From: Sabethes cyaneus
Taxonomy: Eukaryota; Arthropoda; Insecta; Diptera; Culicidae
NCBI RefSeq assembly: GCF_943734655.1
Contig: NC_071355.1
Coordinates: forward strand, 90,863,449 to 90,927,448
Length of the DNA stretch: 64,000 nucleotides
Direction: 5' to 3'
How positions within the stretch are numbered: the first letter of the stretch is position 1; each line of letters starts with the position of its first letter. A program made the translations under genes and the position numbers. The notes beneath the pieces were generated by a model. It worked only from the letters and a program-made list of their open reading frames with translations, was not told where the DNA came from and made no database searches. Below are positions 11,182-23,107 of the stretch, piece by piece.

Positions 11182-12051
11182 TTTTTCCGTGTTGGGGACT
11201 TACCACCGCGACCATTATTTTGATCTATTGTGGTGTGTCCTCTTTTAATTTACGCCACGTCGTATCGGTGAGCTATCAAAGTTTGATGAGCCACCTCAAC
11301 TACTGTCGGCATTTATCCCAATCAGGTGATGCATTTCGTATAAAATTTATCACCTGATTAGGAGCAGCATTCCAAATATCGCAGGGCTGAGTCAGCCCCT
11401 TATCAAGATATCCACGTCGTTTATGATATAGTGCAACACAGTCGCACAACAAATGTTCGGAGCTTTCAATTTCAAGATTACAAAAGCGACAGTTAGCTTC
11501 ATTAAGTTTACCGATGAGTTTCAGGTGGTACTTACAAGGACAATGTCTTGTTATCAAACCGGTGTATGTGCTCAAGTCGGGTTTTGAAAGGTTTAATAGT
11601 TTTTGTGATTGAAGAGCATTTGGCTCTATAAAACGTTTCGATTGCCGGGCATTCGAGGTAATATTCCAGTTAGACTGTACCTTTAGTTTTTCCCAATTCC
11701 TAAGTTCCATTTTAAGGGCACATGAAGATAGTCCAAAAAAGGGTTCGGGTCCTATGAACTGCATAGATGATCCCTTCTTTGCCAATTGATCAGCGGTTTC
11801 GTTCCCTTTGATTCCGCAGTGACCAGGAACCCAATAGAGGTTGACCATATTGCGACAGGAAAGTTTTTCCAACAGTTTTATGCATTCCCACACCAGTTTA
11901 GAAGTTTGAGTTTTTGATTTCAAAGCATTCAATGCTGCTTGTCTATCCGAGCAAATGCAGATATTTGCATTTTTGTAGTTTCTTTTTATGAATATCGATA
12001 CACACTCTAGTATTGCATATGTTTCTGCTTGAAATACAGTGGGATGTTTTC
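11182..12051 (-). mobile_element. 5'-truncated LINE with RNase H end
   Basis: An 870-bp insertion bounded by the exact 13-bp repeat TTGGAAAGTACTT. The minus-strand 3' end has a short A-run beside the 11169-11181 copy. The 3' UTR (about 11190-11299, minus) resembles the 3' end of the retroposon at 60034-61115, including a GGTAAG...CCCAAC stretch and CAAAATAATGG. The element is truncated inside the RNase H domain, as expected of incomplete target-primed reverse transcription. Confidence 0.85.
11300..12051 (-). pseudogene. RNase H domain and C-terminus of a LINE polyprotein
   Basis: Open from the element's 5' truncation to the stop. Visible RNase H motifs: FQAETYAILE (catalytic Glu), CSDRQAALNAL (catalytic Asp), then WVPGHCGIKGNETADQLAKK (final His and Asp). 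The first catalytic Asp of the fold is lost with the truncation. A Cys/His cluster follows (CRFCNLEIESSEHLLCDC). The order RNase H then C-terminal zinc-binding tail fits I/R1/LOA/Jockey-type LINEs rather than RTE. No internal stop appears in this span. It is a dead fragment because endonuclease and RT are absent; the exact clade is uncertain. Confidence 0.85.
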
Positions 12052-12064
12052 TTGGAAAGTACTT
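12052..12064 (+). repeat. TSD of LINE fragment, copy 2
   Basis: TTGGAAAGTACTT, exact partner of 11169-11181. Confidence 0.85.
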
Positions 12065-12900
12065 AATTTTTTTCTCTTTTTTTAATAAAAAACTTAACTC
12101 GAAAATTATAGCACCTACCAGAAATCGATCTATGAGTGACTTTCAGGAAATTTTCTAAATTTTCGTAAAATACTGAAAAAAAAAGAAAAATTACATTTCT
12201 CACTAAAAACAAAGCGTTTTAAAAATTAAAAATCGATTTCTCAAAAAATGCCATCTCAGAAATTGTTGACCATTTTAGATTTTAGCATCTATTTTTTAAA
12301 ATTAGCCGCCCGGGCGTACCACAAAGTAGTAGTATGTGTCCACTGTTTTTCATAATGTACTGTGCTATGCTAAGATGGAAGCACCATTATAAGATTCGGT
12401 AATGTGGCAACCCCAGTAAGGCAACATACTTAAGCCCACCTTACTGCGAACAGTCTAAGAAATACGGATCGGAATATTTGGCATCGACCTGGGCGACGAA
12501 ACAAGGACGACGAGTGAGAACTCGGTACTTGGAACTGCATATAGCTGAATTTCGCGTGTGACGACCGGGTGCTTTTCGAACATCTTGCACCCGGAAACTT
12601 TGTAGCGAAGCACTGCCGTTTTGGAGATTCGCAGTGGAAAAGCCTAGTTTTAGCAGAGCGGTGGCACTACCAACGAACCGGGAACGGACTTTGTAGTGTA
12701 GGACAGAATGCAGGACCGTGGATAGATTGGAAGGCGATCAACGAGAGGATTTTCGTGCTTTTTTGTGGTTAAAAGCATCAAATGTCCTATTGTTGCGATT
12801 CGATTGCGTGAAGTGAAGTTCTAAAACATTATCTCAGGCGAAAAACTAGTGAGAAACGCTTAGTTCGCTTAATTATTCAATATTTTTCCCGCCATATCGA
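12065..12900. other. AT-rich DNA then an unrecognised GC-richer block
   Basis: 12065-12340 is AT-rich with no feature. 12400-12790 is distinctly less AT-rich, with an open frame at 12569-12772 and an inverted pair CCGGGTGC / GCACCCGG near 12566-12595. It reads like part of an element (perhaps a LINE 5' region), but I cannot match it to a family. Confidence 0.3.
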
Positions 12901-12924
12901 ATGTGGCCAATATGCTACACTTGC

Positions 12925-13420
12925 AATGGTGCATTATGCCCTACTGCAGTGGTAATAAATACTGATAACTAGATATAAGTGACAATCTATTGCCACTATA
13001 AGCCTCAATTAGTATTATATATAAAAGTGCTAGGAATAATTTATCAACCACGTCAAAATTTCAGATTACTTAACTATGCGGGACAATACGTCCTACCAGC
13101 AGTATAATATGTCCCATGCAGAAAAGAAAAGCTATCCCAGGAGACCAACCCGAGGTTTAATTTATATGTAAATACAATGTCTTGACAATATCTAAGAAAG
13201 TTCAACTTTCTACAAAATAGGATAGCCATATAAATTGCACAACTACTCCAAACACTACGTGGAGCGTATTATACTGCAGCTGGGTCTACAATATTAAAGG
13301 AAATAAACAGTTGCAATTGATTTTAAGCTCAAAAATTAACATATAATCGTAATTGTAACGCTAATCTTGGGAAGTCCGTTTATTTTTAAGGGGGGCACAT
13401 TATACTACATTACCTTACGC
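12925..13420. repeat. Possible TIR-type element with ATTATACTGC word
   Basis: Related words occur near 12930 (GCATTATGCCCTACTGCAG), 13080-13120 (GGGACAATACGTCC facing ATAATATGTCCC), 13267 (GTATTATACTGCAG) and 13391 (GGCACATTATACTAC). This resembles the word-plus-hairpin layout of MITEs C-F, but I cannot define matching ends. Confidence 0.3.
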
Positions 13421-14513
13421 TGCGCTGACCCTGTTCCGTCGGTAGCAAGCCAGTAAGCGGTTAAGAGGTTTGCAGAACAACGACGTGGTTGTTCCACGTT
13501 TTTCAACTTCTAGAAGACTTTGGGATCTTTTTTACACTTACTCCTGGTGAAATTTCCTACCAAAAATCAGTATTTTTTGTTATTTTTGACGATTTTTGGC
13601 AAGAGTTAGAATCATTATGTGGGGCAAAACGCACCAAGTTTGTCCAGTTAGGCGTTAAACGCAACCAGCAAATTTTTACTTCAATATTCAATACCGTCTA
13701 GCAAAAAAGGGCCGACCTGGATCGATGCGATCTCAATTAATTTCGGAGGCCAATATATTACTAAACATTTATACAAAATTTAATTTGCTGCTTTTGAGCA
13801 GTTTTTACGTTATTGACATTTGATATAACTATATTTTTTTAGAAAAAATGCCTGTAGCTTCAGAACCGAAGGAGATAGCACAGACAAACAGACGAGACAC
13901 TCGCGCTAATTTCATCGTCCTATCAAAAACTACTCATTTTTCAAAAAATGTTTCGCAACATAACCACACCGCAGCGCGCGAGTGTTGCTTCGAGTTTTCA
14001 GTATAAAACCATACAATTGTTAAAAGCCCTACAGCATTAAACCCTGCAAATGCAAACTACTCCGCAACATGCATAACAGAGGCTGCTAGTGTGCAAGCAA
14101 AATGTGTAGGACGATGGTTTTTAAAGGATTTTCTTCTATGTGTCTTGTCAGTTCGTCAGTGGAGATAGTAACTTGATTCCTTCAAACAAAATGTGCGTTT
14201 TCCATGCGTGTGAAAGTGCTCAGAAGATATGATTTGTGAGAAATAAACACTAAAAAGATATAAAGAAAAAACGGATTTTTTAGGTCCATCCCGACCAAAT
14301 AACTTTAAATACCTCCAGCCCATCAACCATAAGAGATAAAACTTTAATTTTTTTTGGCAAAGTTACTTAAAATTTAATGTTTTTTAACTTTTATTCAGCT
14401 AACTTAAGCCATAAAAAAGTTTATATTTTACACTCGCTTACTATGATGGTCACCCTAATGTCATATACACCAAAAATTCGGAAGTTGAAATAACAAACTT
14501 ACTCCGAACATAC
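13421..14513. other. No gene recognised
   Basis: AT-rich, with no coding or repeat feature I can support. Confidence 0.4.
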
Positions 14514-14515
14514 TA

Positions 14516-15261
14516 CAGTCAACCAAAAAAGTATTCGGACAGCAGCGCATAAAATTTTCTTTTAGTAATTTTGCACAGTATTTTTGCAAAGAATGGTAAC
14601 ACATATTTTTTAAAACAATGTTTAACTAAAGCATATTTAGATGCACAACAAAAATTCGGGGAAAAGCTTTCCGTTTTGAAGATAGGGTACATATAGTTTG
14701 AATTGCTCAAAAATGCAGCCAAAAAAGTATTCGGACAGTTAACTATTAGTTGAAACAAATGTCCTTTCTCGCTCAACTACTACCTTGTAGGACCATTTAC
14801 ATTCTTGATGACCTGTTTTAATCTGTTAGGGATAAAATTAACAATTTTTCAAATATCCCTCTGTGAATTGCTGACCATTTTTTTACAAGAGCTCGGTTTA
14901 AGTCATTGTGATAAGAAATCGAAAGATTTCTCATTTAGAAATGAAATTATCTAAATAGATGTCCAAAATGGTTCAACTCTAGACAGAATACTGATGTTTC
15001 GATAGCGCAATGACAATTGTATAGTGCCTACCGCTTACAATTATCGACAGTATGTTTAGATTCAACATCCCGGTACAATATATATGTACCACACATTTAC
15101 AATTTTGCTTTAATTTCACCTAAAATTGTTCAGATAGTTGAGTTTACATTTAGTTCTATCCAAAAATATATATCTTCTTACCATTCTTTGCAAAAATACT
15201 GTGCAAAATTACTAAAAGAAAATTTTATGCGCTGCTGTCCGAATACTTTTTTGGTTGACTG
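14516..15261. mobile_element. Tc1-like non-autonomous element, 84-bp perfect TIRs
   Basis: Flanked by TA (14514-14515, 15262-15263). The left end begins CAGTCAACCAAAAAAGTATT and the right end is its reverse complement. The two arms (14516-14599 and 15178-15261) match base for base for 84 nt, ending at TGGTAA. The CAGT... start, the AAAAGTATTCGGACA motif and the TA target are typical of Tc1/mariner ends. A further AAAGTATTCGGACAG copy lies near 14726-14740. The 746-bp length and lack of any DDE domain make it a MITE; ORFs at 14519-14776 and 15017-15292 only read through the TIRs. Confidence 0.85.
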
Positions 15262-15263
15262 TA

Positions 15264-16157
15264 TATACCTAGGACTAACGGTTTTAGCGTAATTACTTTT
15301 GTCCACCTAGATTTGGGTTTCATCCCACGGTTTGTCGTAAGGATGCCGAACTAAAGTGCAATGAAAGCGGTTCTCTTCAACAACCCTCCGGCACCAGGAA
15401 AAGGGTAGCTCAACGTGCAATATGGCTCGACAACGTCGACAATACGGGAATAATGACGACCACCGCGCGCGGTGATATTGTATAAAAGGAGTCCTAGAGT
15501 CCTAGCCCTAAAACCTAATCCCTAACCTTTTTAACTCTTCCAGTTGAGTTTGAAAATTAAACAAAGTCCAACAAAAAGAAAAAGAATATCGGTATATACA
15601 CACAAACACACATTGTAGTATTGTACGTCCGTGCAATATGTGACTGACAGGGAGTATGGAAAGGCGTCCTTTATATTTGTATCTGAACGTACTTCCTAAG
15701 GAACTAGGAATGTATGTTTGTGTGTGTATTGCCATTAATCTAGAATATCACGACAGCTCTTTATCAAACTTTACATACGCAACGTTCCAAATATAAGAGT
15801 ACCAGCTTAGGTGCGCTGACAAAAGAGAGGATCTCTACAGGCTTGACAATAGACGAGGTCAAAATATTTTTTTTTCCCTTTATTATCGAGATTTTCAGCC
15901 GTAGGCTGGTTCATCTTGTAGGAAGTTCAAAATATTATAAAAGGTTTATTTTTCTTTCGTTATTTTTCGTTTTCTTTTTCAAAGAAAAAAACAATTGTAC
16001 ATATGGTTGTGAAACGAAATGGAAGTGAGACAGGTTTTGTTTCTTGCATTATGGGAATTTCCGTACAGTGGCTAAGAGACAAAAGGACGGTAGCCCCTAA
16101 CAAAAGGGGTGGTCGAAATCTTCTGCTATATACAAATAAATGTATGTTTGTGTGTGG
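15264..16157. other. No gene recognised
   Basis: Mixed AT-rich DNA. Open frames such as 15508-15735 (minus) and 15960-16205 (minus) carry no known motif. Confidence 0.4.
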
Positions 16158-17313
16158 ATGGTAAATGGTTGAATAATGCGCTCCAGAACCACCATGAGGT
16201 TCCACAGCCTCATATTCAGCAACTCCTATCTCGACCTCCTCGTGGTACCATCCGGGAGACGTTCTTTAGTGGAAATCGGACAACCGGTGGAAACTAGGAT
16301 CGTATGCGGACAGAGAAAGGGGCACTCATGCGAAGGCTCTCCGCCTGCAGGACGGTTCTCTTGACTCCCAGGAACAAAAGCAGAGGGTCCAAAGCCCCTA
16401 AAGGAGATGGTTGTAATAGCTGTTATCCATGGCTATTATATAAAAACTTGAATGGATAAACCCCTAATCCAAGGTGTGACGCGATCCGTGCTGAGGGATG
16501 AATAGTGAAGGGGGTTCTGTAAATTCTCTCGCCGCAACAGAGCCTGTGGAGTACCAGGGCGCCCTCCACAGCAATTTGCCCTTGCTACATCAAGCCGGTC
16601 ACTGATGCAGTGGACGATTTCTTACCGTGCAAGCACTCTCTGTCGAAAAACAAAGAAACGGATGAGGTGGAAAGGAGAGTAGGGGAGGAGCAGGATTTGA
16701 ACGATGCGCTAGTAGGCGTTCAGTCCTGATCCTCGTTTATCTTCAACACGCCGACTCGTTGTGAGTCGACAAACGAAGATGTGGCTCCAAAACTTTCTAC
16801 TCACGGGTCGAGATTCACTCTGCCTGATCTGTGACTGTGTGTTGGAGGATTTGCTGAAACAAAAGGAGAGCCGAACAGTTATGGCCAGTAGGATGGCTGT
16901 ACAATCGCTCAAACAATCTAAATAAATATATAACGTCGATTATCCACCCCTAGGTTACTCAAAAGTTGCTGAGTCTCAATAAGAGAGATCTTAGCAAGCT
17001 TACCGGTCTTGCGACAGGATATTGTCCAAGTAAATATCATTTTCAGAATCTCAGTTTCGTACAAGATGATATTTAACCTCGGAACCCTTGCTCTGCAATC
17101 GTGGAGCACAAATAGTACGCAGACTGCAGTATCTCAAAAAGGGGAGATCTGGTTGGCGTCGCCGATCAGGGTACTAGGTTCATAAACCTAGTCATCCCTG
17201 ATTGGCACGTGTCTCGCTCCAGCTACCAGCCTGTCACTTCCTCAATAATAGTGATAGCTTGAAGCGTATTGTAAAATAATAAAACGGGGCATACCACAAT
17301 AGTTCAAAATAAT
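16158..17313 (+). mobile_element. Internally deleted LINE-like retroposon, copy 1
   Basis: About 1.16 kb that repeats, inverted, at 60034-61115. The 5' part (GGTAAATGGTTGAATAATGC ... CCTCCTCGTGGTACCATCCG) is also related to the 5' end of the RTE-like copy near 55290-55410. The 3' part (16960-17260) retains, across frame breaks, residues resembling the RNase H-bearing LINE C-terminus (LLSLNKRDLSKLTGL, GYCPSKYHF), and its last bases match that LINE's 3' UTR. Endonuclease and RT are missing. It diverges from copy 2 after AATAATGG near 17313, so it is 3' truncated. Confidence 0.7.
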
Positions 17314-17925
17314 GGTACATACGGTTAGGCTACGTCAATTGTTTTTTGTAAACCTCCTCCCCCAGGACACATTTCTGGCTACGCCCGTGACTGGTAAGTG
17401 TCTGTCAGCCCATGAACCTGACTACTGAACTGCTGACAGTGTTTGTCTTTTTCAGTTTTCTATATTTCAAAACAATTCATTCATGAATGATTGCTCGACT
17501 AACCTGTCAATCAATTTTCTTGCTCTTGACTGATATTTTAGATCTAAAAAATTTAATTTTTTAAGCTGAAGGAAATTAATCAAAATTTCAGAGCAATGCT
17601 TACATTTATTGTACTCTCGTTTGCCGTTGTCGGCAATTCAAAATAAATGAATGATTTACATTTGAATTTATTCACTATTGTCGAGAATGAATTAATGTAG
17701 GGAACAACACAAACATGAAAGCAAATGATGCGCTCGAATCTTTGCTTTAGGGTTGGCAGTGCTGAGTTCATTTCATCTTACTAGAAACAGCAAAGAATGA
17801 GCAGTATATTGCATCATTGCAGGGGTATCGCATAAAATTAAATATGAGATTTCTAAGCACTGTTTATATCATTTAAACTATTATTCTTGGCAGTTGGTGT
17901 CTTCAATCTATTTTCGGAGAGTGAA
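17314..17925. other. No gene recognised
   Basis: AT-rich, with no supported feature. Confidence 0.4.
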
Positions 17926-18200
17926 ATAAGGCGCTATATCCTTGATCAAATACCGCCTGGATCGGACACACCTTGAAGAAGGGACTGAACGAGATCTGCA
18001 GAGAAGCACTCGACTGAAATCCGCAAGAACAAAGTAGAAGAAAAGCTCCTGGCCACAGGTTACCAACGACATCCGAGCTGTTGACGAGATCCTGCCCTGG
18101 CGACAGGTGAAAGCCATGGCGGCTGACCATCGTCAGTGGAGATCTTTGTTCTGCAGGAGCGGTGAACAGGCACAAAGCAAGCAAGCAAGTAAGCAAGTAT
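17926..18200 (+). pseudogene. LINE 3' end fragment with AAGC/AAGT tail
   Basis: Near 18062-18150 the plus strand reads NDIRAVDEILPWRQVKAM followed by AADHRQWRSLFC, matching the C-terminus of RTE-like LINEs (compare AAQDRQYW at 3010 and AMDRNRWRN at 25855). It ends in a short AAGCAAGCAAGCAAGTAAGC array (18176-18200), the simple-repeat 3' tail typical of such elements. The upstream part (17926-18060) is probably the same element but too broken to be sure. Confidence 0.6.
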
Positions 18201-18219
18201 AAAATATCCCCTTTGAGCG

Positions 18220-18935
18220 TTAACCAAATACTTTTTTCCAGCTTGCGTGAAAATACGGCTTGTATGAATTGGCTTTTGTGATGTGAGGCCGGGCATTGTT
18301 ATACAGCAGCAATAATTTTGTTATGTCTTTTTGCGTATACTGAGCGTATTTTACTCGTACTGCATACAAAGGGATGACATCCTTTTGATATCAAAGGCAT
18401 GACACCCTTTTGGTTCCACCAAATACAGTGCGTGACCTTTGAACTGTAAATATCCTGCTTTCATTTTGATGTTGAGATCAATGGCAATGATTGACCGAGC
18501 ATACCGTAGTATTTTTTTTTTCTTGAGGTTATTGTGGAATATCCATTTCTCCTCCTTCCCCAGTCGGAATTCAATATAGAAACCCTTTCTTTGTTACATT
18601 TGTATCAGCTGCTCGCAAGTGTAATCTCCTTTCAATGTCTTTTTGTTATAGTTCATGCGACACCCAATTGCCTTGCTTTTAAATCATTTCTATGTATGGC
18701 AATCGTACAAAAGCTGTTTCATTTGTTGTTGTACTCCCAATGATTCAGCAAACCACTTTTGCGTTTAATTCAGAACTTTATCGAGCCTTTAATTCTTCAT
18801 CTTCGTACACAAATGGCTGTCTAAGTCGGAGCTTGTTTTCTACATTAAAATAACTATCCTTGAAATGTAGAATCCACTCTCTCTTTGTCAGTAAGAGCAT
18901 AGTCGCCATGGTCCCCCACAAGAATTCTACACTTT
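18220..18935 (-). pseudogene. mariner-type transposase relic
   Basis: Read on the minus strand, pieces of a mariner DD34D transposase appear in order through frameshifts and stops: GDYALTDKERVDS (18870-18909), NVENKLRLRQPFVYEDEELK, QGNWVSHEL (about 18651-18672), an RRLHL/KKGFLY stretch, CIWWNQKGV (about 18403-18427) and YNNARPHITKANS (about 18265-18303). In active mariners the last motif is HDNARPH with a catalytic Asp; here that Asp position reads Asn. No TIRs were identified, and the LINE 3' end abuts it at 18200. Certainly inactive. Confidence 0.75.
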
Positions 18936-20097
18936 TCATGCAAGTAAAACAAAAAGCTAAGCGTCCCCCAAATGCCGCTTAGTTACCACAAAACTTGACA
19001 TTTTCACAACAGTAAACAACACGGTTTATCCATGAAACAAAAAAAGAATATAAACTGAAGATTATTGACTGATGGCTGCCCTCTCTGATAACACCGAAAT
19101 CATCCGTGCAACCAACCTAAAACCATAACCTAAAAACCGTTTGAACTAATTTGTACACCCATGCAAATCCCAGCACCGCGGCGTAAAATACTGATATTCA
19201 AAAACTTTTTTGAATTTTTTTATAGAAAAATTATTGGACTCTACATTTACCACGACGAACGTGCAAAACATTTTCCATCCATAAATTCAATTTTAATGTA
19301 GCCGAAACTACTAATTTCGTGGAACAATATATACGCTGGCATGTTAACTTAAATCAAAAATCTCGGCTGCCACCAAAAGAAAATTATAGATAATAAGTGA
19401 AAATTGCTCTCCTTTTATTTAAACCACCGCAGCGAGCGGAAAATTAAATCTTCTACCGGCCGTCCGTAGTCGTTCGCTTCAGAAATCCCGCCGCCTTCCC
19501 GGTCGGTATGGTGAATGAATTTTCCATCAAATTACAGTATTTCCGGCTGTCGGCATAGCGGTTATGGTTACGATGTTTTCGAGCGGAAATTCAATCACCT
19601 GACAGATCGATGTCCGACTGTAGACACGTCTCTGCAGTGCAGTGGATCGTCGTCAATAGAGCGCGTGGGTATCGCAAATTGACGAAAACTTCAGCTGACA
19701 CCAGCGTCCACCTTGACTGCACGGTACACGGACGGGTATCATGAATTTTAGATTTGCCAAACTGTCTGCATCGTTTCACTTTGTGGGGATATCCTTTTTC
19801 GTTACTGCCACTATCAAGTAACGGTATGCATCATGCAGATATAAAATAGTTGGGAGGATGTGAGTCTGTTAATAAACATCTGTGTGTCGAAGCTATACCT
19901 ATACTCGAATGGGACACACATATCCCTTCAAATGATAATAAATTATTGTATAAAAGGAAATAAACAGTACAGGGTATTTTCAGAGTGGTACTTCAGTTAA
20001 TAGAGATAATTGTCAAAGTCACAAATCAAAGTTTTATTTTCGGCTCTGTAAATAAATGTTCTGTTTGTCACACAGTTATTCAAAATCAGGATGGTTG
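18936..20097. other. No gene recognised; less AT-rich block at 19.4-19.8 kb
   Basis: 19390-19790 has balanced composition and an open frame on the minus strand (19591-19779) without known motifs. It may be host regulatory DNA. The remainder is AT-rich. Confidence 0.3.
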
Positions 20098-20099
20098 TA

Positions 20100-20299
20100 C
20101 AGGAATCCCCCGAATAAGGCGGAGGAAGGACATTTACGCCCAACGCAATATCTCAACTGTTCAATGAGCAATCAAGTTGATTTTTGGTATTTGATTAGAT
20201 TATAGCAGATACAAACAATGTATCACAAATCAACTTTATTGGTCAAAAAATCGCCTTGGGCATACAGCACCACCCATCGCCTTATTCGGAGGACTACTG
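20100..20299. mobile_element. MITE K, TA-flanked, word GAATAAGGCG
   Basis: A 200-bp element flanked by TA (20098-20099, 20300-20301). The left end is CAGGAATCCCCCGAATAAGG; the right end read inward is CAGTAGTCCTCCGAATAAGG, both continuing CG. No coding. Confidence 0.7.
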
Positions 20300-20301
20300 T
20301 A

Positions 20302-21963
20302 TTATAAAAACGACCACATTGGACTACCCGCTCATTTTGCTACCAACCACGGGGTAACAGCATGATAACACAGTAATATAAAACATAAAACAATGCTGGA
20401 TTCAGCATTATTGTAGGTATTAACTAACTCTGCAAATGTCCCAAACATAACTTTTTCAAACTCTGCTCCATTATTGAGACAGTACAGTCAAATGAGCAAC
20501 TGTACGTGTCAACCTTGCTGACAAGTGACCTATTACTACGATATTAAGGAACTAGAAGAAAACTCCAAACAATAAGTATAGGCAAACAAAAAAGTTACAA
20601 CCATTTTAATAACTTATGCGATGCATACGCAATTTTCGCCGTCACGTGGTGTCGTCAACTCCAACTTTCTAAACTCTTAGTCAGATCATTTTGAATTTTT
20701 TACACATACATATCATTTTAAGATTGTGTTTTCCGAAAAGTTATAAGAATCTAGACGTCACCCTGAGAACTGATTGAGTGATGTGTGGTTAAGCTGTTCC
20801 CATTCCTTCATGTTTTGTTAAGCTCGTCCATTCATTATACCATTTATGGCATGGATCAATGCGAGAAACTCCTAAGTAGATTAAAATTGTTTTTATTCCG
20901 AAATGTTCGCTTACAGCCCCTTACACGTACGGCTTACAGCCAGCAGGCGCGAATACAGAAAACAATAACAGATCTGAAATAATCCTACATTTTCGTTCGC
21001 TCTGGCGTTTCTCCGTTTCCGGTTAGAGTGCCGCCATCCTGCCGCTGGCTGCTGCGTTGACTTAGCCGAAGTTGCCACTCAGCAAACGCCAGTTAGGCTA
21101 TGCGTCGAAAAAACAGAGCAAAATCGATATTGGGAAACCGACAATAGCAAAAGAAAAGTTTACACACTTCGACCAAGAAACCAACAGGCAGAGAGCGCAA
21201 AAAAGCTGTTCAGATTGTCTTCATGCACACTCACAGTAAATACTTTTTCTGGCCTCAATTCTCGTTGGCAAAGAGACAACGACCGGGCCAATTGAATTGA
21301 GGTGACCCGAAAAATGGCTTAAGAGAACTTTTCCGCTAGTTCGTAAAAATGTTTGGTTCATAGAAAAACTGTTCCAGTTATACGGAACCAGTGCATGACG
21401 ATTTCCTTCTACTGGAGTTGATTGTAACCAGCTTTGCTCGAGTAATCTCTTAGTGAAAATTTGTGGTGATCCACAGGGAACAGGGATGTTCCTGTATTTT
21501 CTCCTTATTTTACATTAATAACAGTTATAAAATCGGGTGACAAACCCAACGAAAAGCATCAGTTTGGCGAATGAATGAGAAAATATATAGTTATAGATAG
21601 GTAAGGGATAGTAGAACTATTCTGAGTGTTCCCGGTTTTATTCAAAAGGCATTATTCGAAGACTGTAAAGGCGCCAGGTCTAATTGCCTGCCACCGCCTC
21701 TATTTAAAAACGATGCTGGAGACGTTCGCAATTACTGCAAGCATTCATGCCGGAAGGAATTATTCTGAGCGTGTGAAAGACTGTTGCAATTACACTTATA
21801 TTTATGTCTTCTTCTTGTGTGTGTTATTTCAAAGTTTAAAGCTTTTTTCTGGTTTGGTTAAAATTTTCTATAGGTGAAGTTATAGGATACACGATACATG
21901 TGGAGACCTAGAATATACAATTGGATTTTGCAAACAACATGAAATTAAGGTGTTATATAGAGT
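20302..21963. other. No gene recognised; less AT-rich block at 21.0-21.3 kb
   Basis: 20990-21330 is less AT-rich than its flanks and looks single copy, with no convincing ORF. The ORF at 21626-21877 has no known motif. Confidence 0.3.
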
Positions 21964-21965
21964 TA

Positions 21966-22824
21966 GGACGGGTAAAAGTGCGATTCAATAATTTATCAGT
22001 GCAGATTCCGAGTAAATTGACTACATTGGCATGGATGAGTGACTACTTTGGTAGCATTTGTTGTTTACGAAGCATCGTTGCTGAGTTGTATTTTGTGGTT
22101 ATTTTAGAGCGTTTTTGATGTAATATTTCCTTATACGGCAAATACGATATTAACAGGAGGATATTACTTGTCGAAAAATTGTAGCAGCGTTTTTTATCAC
22201 TGACATATTTCTTTTAAAAATGGGTGCTAACAATTTACAAAATATCTTTCGTTTTTCCATAATTTTCTCAAACTCCGTCAAGCGCATAGCGGGGCAAAAG
22301 TGCGATTCATTGACGAAGTCAAAATGCATAGATAATTATATACCGGTTTAGGAACTGTATTACAGATACTAGAAATGGAAGATCTACAGGATACTGTGTA
22401 CTCTATAGATGTTGGCCGAGGCAAAACGGTGTCATCCGCTGGTGATACAAAAAATAAACGTTTGGTAAAGATTCGATCTGGCTGCAGTACACCAGCGGAA
22501 AATAAAAAAGGTGCAAATTGAGAATATTCTTATTTGAAACTTATCGCAGATTAAAGATATTATGGTTTTGTTGGCTACTGCTGTGCCAATTTCATAGATT
22601 TAAGCTTCGCACTTTTGCCCCGCTAGTGGGGCAAAAGTGCGATGCGGCACTTAATCAAAAAACTGAATAATTTATTTTGCATAACACTATTACCCCAGAT
22701 GATTTATAGTTGAATGAGAAGATATTGAGCTATTGCATCAATATAAAATATAGTTTACTGTTGTACTTCTTTAAATCTCATGAAAATTGATGACAACTTC
22801 AAACGTCGCACTTATACCCCACCC
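21966..22824. mobile_element. MITE D, TA-flanked, same family as MITE C
   Basis: An 859-bp element flanked by TA (21964-21965, 22825-22826). The left end is GGACGGGTAAAAGTGCGATT; the right end read inward is GGGTGGGGTATAAGTGCGAC. Internal words: 22291-22308 (direct), 22607-22621 (inverted) and 22628-22642 (direct). The last two form a perfect hairpin. The interior aligns with MITE C. Confidence 0.8.
22607..22642. repeat. Perfect hairpin of the MITE C/D word
   Basis: TCGCACTTTTGCCCC, the 6-nt loop GCTAGT, then GGGGCAAAAGTGCGA. The 15-bp arms have no mismatch. Confidence 0.9.
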
Positions 22825-22826
22825 TA

Positions 22827-23095
22827 CTTTACAGTTAAGAGGCTTAATAAAGTTGATTTTTCTAGAATTTTTCTAGAGAAAACTATTTACCTGATTCAAG
22901 TGACAGTTTGTATACAAGTAACGTTAGTTTTCGACTGAATTTGAACATATTTTTATGATAAAAATAACTGCTATAGTTAATCTCTTCAAACAACCAGTTT
23001 TGAGTTACGCCCTTTCGAAGTTTTAATGTTCAATGTTCAATGACACTTCCCCAATGAACGTAAATCACAGCCTGTATTGATTTTTCATGCAACGT
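22827..23095. other. No feature seen
   Basis: AT-rich DNA between MITE D and the LINE insertion. Confidence 0.4.
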
Positions 23096-23107
23096 ATGCC
23101 CATTGGC
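23096..23107 (+). repeat. TSD of RTE-like LINE, copy 1
   Basis: ATGCCCATTGGC, repeated exactly at 25935-25946. Confidence 0.9.

Noticed and set aside
14519..15292. ORFs at 14519-14776 and 15017-15292 as genes
   Set aside because: Both read through the two arms of the same TIR element in opposite directions; there is no known domain.
23087..23107. Met at 23087 as the start of the LINE ORF
   Set aside because: It lies upstream of and inside the target-site duplication, so it is host flank fused by chance to the 5'-truncated element frame.
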